Position numbers and translations under genes: made by a program. Below the pieces are notes generated by a model. That model searched no databases. It saw only the letters and a program-made list of their open reading frames with translations, and had not been told where the DNA came from. A stretch of DNA of 64,000 nucleotides from Paenibacillus sp. OV219 (GTDB lineage Bacteria > Bacillota > Bacilli > Paenibacillales > Paenibacillaceae), in the NCBI RefSeq assembly GCF_900110075.1, contig NZ_FOCJ01000013.1:1-64000 (forward strand), in the 5' to 3' direction. Below, one piece after another: positions 1-8,193 of the stretch. Every line of letters begins with the position of its first letter. The first letter of the stretch is position 1.

Positions 1-83
1 AAGACGATCAGGTTGATAGGTTCGAGGTGGAAGCGCGGCAACGTGTGCAGCTGACGAATACTAATCGGTCGAGGGCTTATCCT
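1..83 (+). rRNA. 23S ribosomal RNA, 3' end (partial)
   Basis: The first ~83 bases match the conserved 3' terminus of bacterial 23S rRNA: the CGACGAATACTAATCGGTCGAG-type stretch is visible around 52-73, followed by the usual short pyrimidine-rich end. The gene continues off the left edge. Downstream, 84-150 has a spacer-like sequence with a small hairpin around 110-126, then a terminator. I see no 5S rRNA between the 23S end and that terminator, so in this operon 5S must lie elsewhere or be absent. The exact 3' end is estimated. Confidence 0.95.
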
Positions 84-151
84 AAATAAGTGAAATCAGC
101 TAAAGCAAGAAACCTTCGCAAAGGTTCGTATCCAGTTTTCAAGGCGTGAAT

Positions 152-184
152 AAAAAAAACCCTTGCCTAGGCAAGGGTTTTTTT
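152..184. terminator. Bidirectional intrinsic terminator after the rRNA operon
   Basis: A perfect palindrome (AACCCTTGCC/GGCAAGGGTT) is flanked by a run of eight A on the left and a run of T on the right. It can therefore stop transcription from the 23S gene on the plus strand and from mraY on the minus strand. Confidence 0.92.
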
Positions 185-191
185 ATGTTTT

Positions 192-1142
192 TCAGAGGGC
201 ATATTTCCAAATCAACCAACTGATAAGAGCAGACGCCCAAGAGATAAAACCAAATATCATGACAATCTTATTCTCGCTCCAGCCATACTTTAAGCTAAAA
301 TGATAATGAATCGGAGCCATTCTAAATAGGCGTAATTTTGTGCGTTTATAGTACCAGACTTGCAGAATGACGGATAATTGTTCTGCCAGGTATATCGAGA
401 ACAAGATGGGAATCAATATCTCTACTTTTTCTAGGATGACCAAGATGGAGAGAGAACCACCGATAGCAAGTGACCCGGTGTCGCCCATGAAGGCTTTTGC
501 GGGGAAGATGTTATAGAGGTATAATCCAAGCAAACAACCAATCATAACGAGCGAGAAGGTGCGTACCTCTGGCTTGTCCGAGATGAGGAAAAAGAAAAAA
601 TACGTTGGAATGGCAACATTAATTAATAATCCGTCTAGACCATCCGTGAAATTGATAGCGTTGGCAGATCCGACCACGAATAATATGAGGATGACGACGT
701 AGACATAGACGGGCAAGTGAATCTGAAAGCCGTTAAATAGTGCAATATCGCTTGTCAGTTCAAATGAACGGAACAAAACGATAAAGAGCATACCGGTAAT
801 AACGAACTGGAAAACCAGTTTCGTGCGGCTGGAAATGCCTGATGGATCTTGCCATGCGGCTTTCTTTAAATCATCCATGAAACCGACTGAACTGAATAAT
901 AGAAACGTAACGCACAAAAAAAACATCAGAGGCGCAGGTGAGAAGTTTAAGGAAGCGAATACCCCTATTAGCAAGATGAGGCCGGCCATCAAAGGCGTTC
1001 CTCGCTTGGCTTGATGGTCGGGAGGCAATTCGGCTCGAATAGGTTGAGTCAGCTTCAGGGATCGAAGCCCCCAAATGAGCAGCGGCGTCAGCATTAATAC
1101 GAGCATAAAAGAAATACCTGAAATCCCTAAAATTCCGACCAT
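192..1142 (-). CDS. mraY: MraY-type phospho-N-acetylmuramoyl-pentapeptide transferase (extra copy)
   Basis: This is an integral membrane enzyme of the family that transfers phospho-sugar from a UDP-sugar to undecaprenyl phosphate; MraY makes lipid I at the inner face of the membrane. It is 316 residues, close to the usual ~320, with about ten hydrophobic segments. Family motifs are intact: Asp-Asp at 90-91 (DDLKK), NAINFTDGLDGL at 161-172, FMGDTGS with Asp221, and the HYH cluster at 279-281. The ATG at 1142 has an AAGGAG site just upstream. It lies outside a division/cell-wall cluster, alone and convergent with an rRNA operon, so it is probably a second MraY rather than the essential copy. 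Another UDP-sugar:polyprenyl-phosphate transferase is a possible alternative, but the HYH motif favours MraY. Confidence 0.85.
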   Translation of the reverse strand: MVGILGISGISFMLVLMLTPLLIWGLRSLKLTQPIRAELPPDHQAKRGTPLMAGLILLIGVFASLNFSPAPLMFFLCVTFLLFSSVGFMDDLKKAAWQDPSGISSRTKLVFQFVITGMLFIVLFRSFELTSDIALFNGFQIHLPVYVYVVILILFVVGSANAINFTDGLDGLLINVAIPTYFFFFLISDKPEVRTFSLVMIGCLLGLYLYNIFPAKAFMGDTGSLAIGGSLSILVILEKVEILIPILFSIYLAEQLSVILQVWYYKRTKLRLFRMAPIHYHFSLKYGWSENKIVMIFGFISWASALISWLIWKYAL

Positions 1143-1303
1143 GCCGAAGACTCCTTTTCAATGTACATTTATATTGGCTGCAGACTGCTGTAATGCCTCG
1201 TAATTAACTTTACCTAAGTGTTGCATTCCTTTAAATAGAAGGTTTTATTAGTAGTTTTTCATATTTTTGGGTTGCTAGCGGTAAATAGTAAAGCGGGATT
1301 TAA

Positions 1304-1485
1304 ATGACAGCGTTTAGTAATAAATATGGATACGAATTTTTAGAGTGCATTTCAATAAATGAAGACGAAATGGTAAATCATAGGCTATAAAGCTAGAAGG
1401 AACAATCAAGTATAATCCCATTTACTTTACAAATTTGGATGTTGAAATACCTTTTAGAGAAAATGATGAAACTGAAATGGTGTGA
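1304..1485 (+). pseudogene. Possible frameshifted remnant of an unknown small gene
   Basis: From an ATG at 1304 one frame reads about 28 codons of plausible protein (MTAFSNKYGYEF...) and stops near 1390. The adjacent frame then runs open to a TGA at 1483-1485 with equally plausible, acidic content (IKLEGTIKYNPIYF...). A single base change in frame around 1385-1392 would join them into a ~60-residue protein. I do not recognise the family. The ribosome site is weak (GGGAT). It overlaps the region just before the decayed Nudix gene. The rest of 1143-1303 holds nothing I can name. Confidence 0.3.
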
Positions 1486-1514
1486 GTCATTACGTGAAAG
1501 GAAGGAGTGGTATA

Positions 1515-1924
1515 GTGGATATGAATGAGAATGTTATTACAGCCGGGGTCTATGTGAATATAAATGGTCTATTTCCGTTTCAAGTTGGACCTACAAAATC
1601 CGGAACAACGCTAGGTGTTGTTAGATTAGGAGGCCATAAAGAAATTGGTGAGACAGGTTGGAAGTGTGCTTCACGTGAAGCGTATGAAGAAGCGACACTT
1701 CATTTAACTCCAATTAAACCCCCAGCTACATACTGGTATGACGTTTCTGATAATCCAATCTTAATTCATGGAAGCTGGCAAGAAGGAGACATTGAACCAA
1801 TACTGGTTGGGAAACGCAGGGGTTTAAAGAAAACCTTCCGCAGCATATGGTCTTGGAGCCATTTCCTCACCTTCGACTACTGGAAACATTAATTCGTAAA
1901 CATCCAGAATTAATAACAATCTGA
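1515..1924 (+). pseudogene. Nudix hydrolase, middle deleted and frameshifted
   Basis: The intact first part (GTG at 1515 or ATG at 1521, behind AAGGAG at 1502-1507) has a Nudix box: G-x5-E-x7-REAYEE in GGHKEIGETG...REAYEEAT, with the final Gly replaced by Thr. After about residue 97 (near EPILVGK) the frame turns into nonsense and stops at 1892. The next frame, from about 1830, reads FKENLPQHMVLEPFPHL and ends at a TGA at 1922-1924. That is a typical C-terminal end for a longer Nudix subfamily, so roughly 60 residues between the two halves appear to be missing. The product would not fold as a full enzyme. It sits between another remnant and a DUF2332 gene. Confidence 0.7.
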
Positions 1925-2029
1925 AACCGCTTAACCATACAATCCGATAAATATTATCTATAATATCAATAAAAAATAAAAAGTTTTGTTTATCGACACA
2001 TCGTGTTACCATAACAGCATCTGGAAAAG

Positions 2030-3064
2030 GTGGTGCTCGATGTGGATTTTAATGCGCTATCCGAACGGTTTAGGAATTTTGCAGAAAGAGAATGTAAAGG
2101 TTCGAGCCCTCTTTATGAGCAGCTTGCTAGGAGCATTGCTGATGACCAGAAGTTGCTTAAACTGGCTGCGCGTTCAAAGCCAGGCCAGCCTGCACCTAAC
2201 CTGTTCCTAGGGGCCGTTCATTATTTGCTATTAAGCGGGATAGAACATGAGTTAGCTACATTTTACGCCAGTCTTGTAGATGAACCAGGGGAGTCAACTA
2301 AAGCTTATCATTGCTTCAGTGATTTCTGCAGGCAGTTCGAGAATGAGATTATTCAGCTTCTAGAGAACAAACTTGTTCAAACAAACGAGGTGAGACGCTG
2401 CGCGTACCTGTACCCTAGCTTTTGCCGCATCTATCAACTAACGCAAAAACCGTTAGCGCTCATAGAAATAGGTACGAGTGCGGGTTTTCAGCTCTTGTGG
2501 GACCAATACAGTTACTCTTATAAATCAAAAGAAAAATACGGAGCGAAACAATCGACTTTAGAAATAATTGCAGAGATTAAAGGTGTCAAAGCACCATTTT
2601 TACTAAAGCATAGCCCACCTGTCTCACGCAGAATCGGAATAGATTTGCACATAAATGACCTGAATGTCCCCGAAGATTATTTGTGGATGAAAGCACTAAT
2701 CTGGCCTGAACATCATGAACGGAATTGCTACTTCGAACAGGCTGCTACTTGTGTAAGAAACCATTCACTAGAATTAATGGAGGGTGAGGGGATATCTCTA
2801 CTTCCCCAAATCGTCTCAACGATTCCTGAGGATTCAACAATTTGCATTTTTCACACCCATGTAGCCAACCAGATCCCATCCGACTCGAAAATAAATTTGT
2901 GTGCGTATATAAAATCTTTAGGTGAAGGACGAAATGTGTTTCACCTGTATAACAATATGTGGGACCTCGACCTTCATCTTGATTATTACATCAATGGGAA
3001 TGAACACTGCGAAACGCTGGCAGAAACGGATGGCCACGGTCGTTGGTTTAAGTGGAGATTATGA
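2030..3064 (+). CDS. DUF2332 family protein
   Basis: A 344-residue cytosolic protein that I recognise as DUF2332, a family of unknown function. An early segment (YEQLARSIADD...) is followed by a conserved block IEIGTSAGFQLLWDQY near residues 145-160. Its GTSAG turn resembles the nucleotide-binding loop of Rossmann methyltransferases, so a SAM-dependent role is possible but unproven. The frame starts with GTG-GTG at 2030/2033. A third GTG at 2042 is better spaced behind AAAGGTGG (2026-2033), so the true N-terminus may be four residues shorter. It stands alone between two decayed genes and is itself uninterrupted. Confidence 0.75.
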   Translation: MVLDVDFNALSERFRNFAERECKGSSPLYEQLARSIADDQKLLKLAARSKPGQPAPNLFLGAVHYLLLSGIEHELATFYASLVDEPGESTKAYHCFSDFCRQFENEIIQLLENKLVQTNEVRRCAYLYPSFCRIYQLTQKPLALIEIGTSAGFQLLWDQYSYSYKSKEKYGAKQSTLEIIAEIKGVKAPFLLKHSPPVSRRIGIDLHINDLNVPEDYLWMKALIWPEHHERNCYFEQAATCVRNHSLELMEGEGISLLPQIVSTIPEDSTICIFHTHVANQIPSDSKINLCAYIKSLGEGRNVFHLYNNMWDLDLHLDYYINGNEHCETLAETDGHGRWFKWRL

Positions 3065-3082
3065 ATTCATGATTCAACTATA

Positions 3083-3485
3083 ATGCATCCATACAGGAGT
3101 GTGACCGAAGTGGAAAGAAAGGACTCCAGTAGGGACGGAGATATTGGTGGTCTTGAAATGGGAGGAATTCCTATTGCGACAGCATTATCGTTAAAAACAG
3201 GCATTCCAGTTGTATTTGTTAGAAAGAAAGCGAAGGAATATGGAACGAGTAAATTGGCTGAAGGCATAGATGTCAAAGGCAAGAATGTCTGTATCATTGA
3301 AGACGTTGTAACGACAGGCGGACAAATATTGTTGAGTGCGCAAGATTTAAAGGAATGCGGTGCTCTTGTAAATCATGTGTTATGTGTCATCGAACGTGAG
3401 CAACAAGGCAGAGATAATCTGGAAAAATTCAGGACTGATGTTCCGCTCATTGTTTAGGATGGAAGATCTCATGAAGACGAGATAA
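3083..3485 (+). pseudogene. PyrE-like phosphoribosyltransferase, 5' part lost and 3' frameshift
   Basis: The core of an orotate-phosphoribosyltransferase-like protein is clear: GLEMGGIPIATALSL, VFVRKKAKEYGT and the PRPP-binding loop VCIIEDVVTTGGQ. The family's first ~60 residues are missing; what precedes GLEMGG is unrelated sequence with no good ribosome site. At the other end the frame stops at 3457, but a one-frame shift near 3440 gives RSLFRMEDLMKTR and a stop at 3485, which is the expected type of C-terminus. Both ends are therefore damaged and the product is very likely inactive. It is followed directly by an intrinsic terminator. Confidence 0.7.
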
Positions 3486-3489
3486 GAAT

Positions 3490-3525
3490 AAAAAGTGGCT
3501 GCCATTAATATGGTAGCCACTTTTT
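3490..3525 (+). terminator. Intrinsic terminator
   Basis: Hairpin AAAAGTGGCTGCC / GGTAGCCACTTTTT with a short AT-rich loop and a terminal T run, directly after the PyrE-like pseudogene. The A-rich left arm lets it serve the convergent ankyrin gene too. Confidence 0.85.
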
Positions 3526-3542
3526 ATGTAATGATAGGATAC

Positions 3543-4163
3543 TTAAGACAGAATGTGAACAAGCTCGGTAAACCCATTTTCTCTGGCGTGTTCAATCGGC
3601 AATACATTATTTTTGTCAGCGATATTCTTATTTGCTCCGTATTCAAGCAGCAACTTAACAATTTCTTGCTGGTTTATTCCTCCGTCTGATAGGACAATGG
3701 CCTCTAATAGGGCAGTCCAGCCAGGTATATTTACGTGATTGACACTAACATTCGTTTGTTCAAGCAGCAATCGGACGACCTCTACATGTCCTTTTTCACA
3801 TGCTGGGATTAAAGCTGTTCCTCCATAACCGTTTAAGATGGTCATATCCGGGTTTGATTGTTCAATCAACAGTCGCACAATATCAACATATCCCTTTACA
3901 CTAGCAATCATAATAGGCGTATTGTCAATTTCATCGCTAGCAATATTAACATCCGCACCTAAGTTAAGAAATAGCTTTACCATCTCAAAGTGATGATTGT
4001 CGGTCGCGATGAGGATTCCAGATCTCTTATTAGCATCTGTAAGATTGATATTTACTCCGAGATCCAGTTGATTCTTTACCGCTGTAAGTTCACCTTTTTC
4101 AATTGCTGTAAAATAGTTGATTTCATTTAGTTTCGTGTGGGAACCATGAAAGTTCTGCATCAA
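3543..4163 (-). CDS. Ankyrin repeat protein
   Basis: A ~206-residue soluble protein built almost entirely of about six ankyrin repeats. Repeat signatures such as GTALIPACEKGHVEVVRLLLEQ and ...IVKLLLEYGANKNIAD recur about every 33 residues. Ankyrin repeats mediate protein-protein contacts; no enzyme domain or signal peptide is present. The frame opens at TTG 4163, one codon before ATG 4160. AAAGGAG lies 8 bases before the TTG and 11 before the ATG, so either is possible. The partner is unknown. It ends just before the terminator shared with the PyrE-like remnant. Confidence 0.85.
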   Translation of the reverse strand: MMQNFHGSHTKLNEINYFTAIEKGELTAVKNQLDLGVNINLTDANKRSGILIATDNHHFEMVKLFLNLGADVNIASDEIDNTPIMIASVKGYVDIVRLLIEQSNPDMTILNGYGGTALIPACEKGHVEVVRLLLEQTNVSVNHVNIPGWTALLEAIVLSDGGINQQEIVKLLLEYGANKNIADKNNVLPIEHARENGFTELVHILS

Positions 4164-4207
4164 ATGAGGAGCTCCTTTCTACTATCTGGCTGCTACGCCT
4201 GATTCTT

Positions 4208-5452
4208 TTAATGCTGCGTCAATGGCAGTGTGATGAAATATGTGGTACCGGCGCCTTCTTTGCTGCGAACATCGATCGTGCCGTTCATTCCTCGAATGAC
4301 ACTGAAGATTACCATGGTACCAAGACCGGTGCCCTTGTCTTTGGTCGTGTAATAAGGTGCCCCCAACCGTTTAATCTGTTCCTCGTTCATACCGATACCG
4401 GTATCGGCGATCGTGATGGTGACAGTTCGCTTAGGCTCGTTAACCGTGTAAGTCAAGGTTAGCATCCCCCCGCCGGGCATCGCCTCGATGGCGTTCTTGC
4501 CGATATTGATGATGGCTTGCCTGAACTTGGACTTGCTGCCATATACCGTCGCAGGGAGCGCTATGTCCGTTACGATCTCTACGCTCTGTAAATTCGCGTA
4601 GGAGCTCAGAATTTGGGACGCCTTGTTGAGCTCCTCTTCCAGGACAATCGGTTCGAGCCTCTCGCTTTGCGGCTTGGCGAGCGATAAGTAATCTGAAATG
4701 ATCGATTCCGCACGGTCTAGCTCCTCGAGCGTAATAGTGGAGAACTCTTTACGCTTACGGTCGCTGAGTACCGGATCGGACAGTAACTGGATGAAGCCGC
4801 GGACGGACGTTAATGGGTTACGGACTTCATGCGCGACGGACGCCGCGATTTCGCTGACGACCTTCATCTTCTCCGCTTGGATGATATCCTCTTGCATCCG
4901 ATTTTGCGTACGGATCATCTCAATCATGAATACCAGCATCATCGCCATGATGCACTGCACGAAGATGATGGGCAAACTCGGAACGAACGACTCCATAAAA
5001 AAAGAAGTCTTGCCTTCGAGCAAGGCGTAAAGATTGACGACCGTCACGCGCAAAAAGAAACAGATGCCGGAAACAAGCAGCATTCTCTTATTGGCACTGG
5101 CTTTCTCATACGATTTAGAGAGGAATAACAGCAGAACGATCGTCGGCAACAATGAGAGGAAGTAATGAAACAGATCGATGTCGCCTAAGAGCTGTCGGTA
5201 TGCAAGTAAGCTGCCGAATAAGAGAAATGTCGTGTAAAGACCGCCGTAGAGAGAGCCAATCACGAGCGGAATTCCTCTTAGGTCGATTACCGAGTCGAAG
5301 ATTTTGACCGGAAAGGTCATCGTAATGATCATGGGAATCAGAAACAACACGTACATGAAAAGCGGTTGCTTGTCCTTATAGAAAGGACGGTAAAAAATCA
5401 AAGGCAGGAAAATAATGAAGGCATTGAGAATAAGGTCGGAGTGAGAGGGCAT
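4208..5452 (-). CDS. Membrane sensor histidine kinase, sporulation-kinase-like
   Basis: A 414-residue kinase. The first ~185 residues form five or six membrane segments of the LytS/5TM type (IDLRGIPLVIGSLYGG). A HisKA domain follows, with phospho-acceptor His208 in AHEVRNPLTS, then a HATPase domain with the N box (NIGKNAIEAM), DTGIGM and GTGLG motifs. The ATG at 5452 is chosen because GAAAGGA lies seven bases upstream; the longer open frame has no site. No response regulator is adjacent, which fits orphan kinases of the KinB type that feed the sporulation phosphorelay. That role is an inference from architecture. The signal it senses is unknown. Confidence 0.85.
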   Translation of the reverse strand: MPSHSDLILNAFIIFLPLIFYRPFYKDKQPLFMYVLFLIPMIITMTFPVKIFDSVIDLRGIPLVIGSLYGGLYTTFLLFGSLLAYRQLLGDIDLFHYFLSLLPTIVLLLFLSKSYEKASANKRMLLVSGICFFLRVTVVNLYALLEGKTSFFMESFVPSLPIIFVQCIMAMMLVFMIEMIRTQNRMQEDIIQAEKMKVVSEIAASVAHEVRNPLTSVRGFIQLLSDPVLSDRKRKEFSTITLEELDRAESIISDYLSLAKPQSERLEPIVLEEELNKASQILSSYANLQSVEIVTDIALPATVYGSKSKFRQAIINIGKNAIEAMPGGGMLTLTYTVNEPKRTVTITIADTGIGMNEEQIKRLGAPYYTTKDKGTGLGTMVIFSVIRGMNGTIDVRSKEGAGTTYFITLPLTQH

Positions 5453-5599
5453 AGGCTGTTCCTTTCGTGAGTCCTTGACTTTGTTTTCGAGAGAAGGGCA
5501 GTCATTTCCTTCAAGCGGTGGGGTATTATTTTCAGTCCACGTGTAACAATAACGGATTTGCATCGTATACCCCTATAAAGAGGTCGTGCGAAGGAGAGG

Positions 5600-6286
5600 A
5601 TGTTTGTGATCGCAGACTGGAAGCATGTCGAGGAAGCATTGAGAGAAATCGAGGTTGTTGGACATGACAACAATAAACCTGTTTCGGTCATCGGTTGTGC
5701 TGAAGATTTGCGATGCATCGGTATCGGGACGGATGCCGCAGTCTTTTATTACGCTAACACTCCAAATTACGCATATAAAGTGTATTCCAATCAGGCTTCA
5801 GAGAAAAAGGAAGCTGAGGAAATGATATACAGCCGCTTGCAAGAGTCGCAGTATTTCCCACGATGTTATGGAGTCGGAGCTAACTATTTAGTATTAAGTT
5901 TTGAAAAAGGAATTACGCTATATGATTGTCTGCTACAAGGTATCCGCGTGCCAGAGGAAGCTATGCAGGACGTTGAAGATGCCAGGGCGTTTGTCCGTAG
6001 TCAGGGGCTAAACCCAAGAGATATCCATCTCAAAAACGTACTTCTGCAAGATGGAAGAGGCAAGGTTCTGGACGTATCGGAATATATGAAAGAAGGCAAC
6101 GATAGTCGTTGGGAACACTTGATATGGACATACAAACATTTTTATCCGTTGATCAACGAGGTACATGTGCCTTTATGGATCTTGGAAACGATAACGAACT
6201 GGTATAATCGCATTGATACGGCGAGTTTCGGGATTGAAGATTTCTCTAAACGAGTGAGCCAGCTTTTCTTCGGGAAGCGAAAATAA
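5600..6286 (+). CDS. Divergent protein-kinase-fold protein
   Basis: A 228-residue protein with a compact eukaryotic-type kinase fold: a GIGTDAAVFY glycine-loop-like segment (41-50), the ATP-binding Lys60 (AYKVYS), and a catalytic loop RDIHLKN with Asp141 and Asn146. The metal-binding DFG is replaced by DVS with Asp158 kept. The main catalytic residues are therefore present, although it is shorter than usual (~270). The start at ATG 5600 follows AAGGAGAGG closely; GTG 5606 is a better-spaced alternative. It is transcribed divergently from the histidine kinase. The substrate is unknown; antibiotic or small-molecule kinases share this fold. Confidence 0.7.
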   Translation: MFVIADWKHVEEALREIEVVGHDNNKPVSVIGCAEDLRCIGIGTDAAVFYYANTPNYAYKVYSNQASEKKEAEEMIYSRLQESQYFPRCYGVGANYLVLSFEKGITLYDCLLQGIRVPEEAMQDVEDARAFVRSQGLNPRDIHLKNVLLQDGRGKVLDVSEYMKEGNDSRWEHLIWTYKHFYPLINEVHVPLWILETITNWYNRIDTASFGIEDFSKRVSQLFFGKRK

Positions 6287-6317
6287 AATAGATGAAAGAC
6301 ACAAATCCTCCTGCAAA

Positions 6318-6569
6318 GTGTGGAGGGTGAAGAGGAAGGGGCTGCGTGGCAATATCAAATGGCAGTTATTCGAAAACGATCAGATTATAGGCGAAGATAG
6401 GCATTTAGGTGGATTGATCTTGTCGACATACAAAGGTCTAGATACGCAAGGTAAACAAGTGAAAATTCTGACGGATCATCTCGTACTTAGCGCAGTGAAT
6501 GATATAAATATGAGCGTATCGTTACATCGGGAAGATATTGAATTTCATCCAACGCCATTCCACTTATAA
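6318..6569 (+). CDS. Small hypothetical protein
   Basis: About 83 residues if read from GTG 6318, lying 30 bases after the kinase-like gene. No confident start: the reading frame from about 6345 (NIKWQLFENDQIIGEDRHL) has protein-like composition, and the purine-rich AGAGGAAGGGG at 6331-6340 could be a ribosome site for a start just after it, though no standard in-frame start is well placed. The sequence suggests a small beta-rich soluble domain. I recognise no family. Confidence 0.45.
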   Translation: MWRVKRKGLRGNIKWQLFENDQIIGEDRHLGGLILSTYKGLDTQGKQVKILTDHLVLSAVNDINMSVSLHREDIEFHPTPFHL

Positions 6570-6659
6570 AAGTATAGCTCAGTTATTAAAATGGACATTC
6601 CCCCATATATTTGTAATTGTAGTGAAAACAATAAATCAAAAATGGAGGGATGTCTACTA

Positions 6660-8141
6660 ATGGCACAGGAAGTTAATGTTATCCAATCAATTGAGAATCT
6701 ACTTAAGACGCCGCAACAGCTATTCATCAATGGTCAATTTATACCTTCAGCAGAAGGCCAAACGTTCGTGAGCTACAACCCGGCAACCGGAAAGCCGCTT
6801 GCACTGGTGCACGAAGGCAAAGAAGAGGATATTAATCGCGCCGTTTCTGCGGCAAGACAGGCTTTTGAAAATGGGCCTTGGCGTACGATGAGCGCCTCGG
6901 AGCGCGGTCGCCTCTTGTTTAAACTGGCTGATTTAATTGAAGCAAACCGCGAAGAGATTGCGCAGCTCGAGTCGCTTGATAACGGCAAACCGATCCGCGA
7001 AACGCGAGCAGCCGATCTTCCGCTTGCGATAGATCATTTCCGCTATTTTGGCGGATGGGCAACCAAAATTACCGGACAAACAATTCCCGTTGCTGGAGAA
7101 TATTTTAATTACACAAGGCACGAACCTGTTGGCGTTGTTGGACAAATCATACCGTGGAACTTCCCGCTATTAATGGCGGCATGGAAGCTTGGGCCAGCCC
7201 TTGCCGCAGGCTGCACCGTTGTATTGAAGCCGGCTGAACAAACGCCACTTTCTGCGCTTTATTTGGCAAGGCTCATTCAAGAAGCTGGTTTTCCAGACGG
7301 CGTCGTGAACATTGTTCCAGGCTTTGGCGAAACGGCTGGTCAGGCGCTTGTCAATCACCCTGACGTGAATAAAATTGCCTTCACCGGATCCACGGAAGTT
7401 GGCAAACTCATCGCGCGTCAAGCAGCGGACCACGTAAAACGTATCACTTTAGAGCTTGGCGGCAAATCACCGAATATTATTTTGCCAGATGCGGATCTCT
7501 CACGCGCCATCCCCGGTGCGCTTTCGGGCGTAATGTTTAACCAAGGACAGGTGTGCTGTGCTGGCAGCCGCGTTTATATTCAGAAAAAAGCGTATGACAA
7601 CGTGGTTGCTGACATGGCGTCCTTCGCTGCAAAAATTAAACAGGGACCCGGAACGAATGCTGACACGGAAATGGGACCGCTTGTGTCGCTGGAGCAGCAG
7701 CAAAAAGTGCTTGGCTATATTCGCCAAGGACGCGTGGAAGGCGCGGAGCTTGTTTGCGGCGGGGAAGACCGCTTTGATGCAGGCTACTTCGTTAAACCGA
7801 CGATCTTTGCTGCAGTTGACGAGTCGATGACCATAGCTCGAGAAGAAATCTTTGGTCCGGTTGTGTGCGCGATTCCGTTTGAATCAATCGATGATGTGAT
7901 CGAACGCGCCAATAACAGTGAATACGGACTTGCCGCAGGTCTTTGGACCGAGAACCTCAAAAACGCGCATTACGTAGCCAATCGGCTTCGCGCAGGCACG
8001 GTGTGGGTGAACTGCTATAATATGTTTGACGCCGCTTCTCCGTTTGGGGGCTATAAACAATCTGGCATCGGGCGTGAAATGGGCGACTATGCGCTTCGTA
8101 ACTATACCGAAGTCAAAAGCGTTTGGATTAATATGCAATAA
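6660..8141 (+). CDS. dhaS: NAD(P)-dependent aldehyde dehydrogenase, DhaS-like
   Basis: A 493-residue aldehyde dehydrogenase that oxidises an aldehyde to a carboxylic acid in the cytosol. It closely resembles B. subtilis DhaS along its whole length, as far as I recall that sequence. Visible motifs: the cofactor region VGQIIPWNFPLLM, FTGSTEVGK, the general base Glu265 in LELGGKSPN, and the catalytic Cys299 in GQVCCAGS. The start at ATG 6660 lies 11 bases after GGAGGG; the longer frame upstream lacks a site. It is a single transcription unit closed by a perfect hairpin that begins at its own stop codon. The substrate cannot be told from sequence. Confidence 0.9.
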   Translation: MAQEVNVIQSIENLLKTPQQLFINGQFIPSAEGQTFVSYNPATGKPLALVHEGKEEDINRAVSAARQAFENGPWRTMSASERGRLLFKLADLIEANREEIAQLESLDNGKPIRETRAADLPLAIDHFRYFGGWATKITGQTIPVAGEYFNYTRHEPVGVVGQIIPWNFPLLMAAWKLGPALAAGCTVVLKPAEQTPLSALYLARLIQEAGFPDGVVNIVPGFGETAGQALVNHPDVNKIAFTGSTEVGKLIARQAADHVKRITLELGGKSPNIILPDADLSRAIPGALSGVMFNQGQVCCAGSRVYIQKKAYDNVVADMASFAAKIKQGPGTNADTEMGPLVSLEQQQKVLGYIRQGRVEGAELVCGGEDRFDAGYFVKPTIFAAVDESMTIAREEIFGPVVCAIPFESIDDVIERANNSEYGLAAGLWTENLKNAHYVANRLRAGTVWVNCYNMFDAASPFGGYKQSGIGREMGDYALRNYTEVKSVWINMQ

Positions 8142-8182
8142 CAATAAGAGCTTTGGCGAAGCCGCCAAAGCTCTTATTGTTA
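8139..8182. terminator. Perfect 20-bp hairpin terminator overlapping the dhaS stop
   Basis: TAACAATAAGAGCTTTGGCG pairs perfectly with its reverse complement across a 4-base loop. The first three bases are the dhaS stop codon. T content after the stem is low, so it may work in both directions for dhaS and the convergent gene ending at 8194. Confidence 0.75.
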
Positions 8183-8193
8183 TACAATCATAT

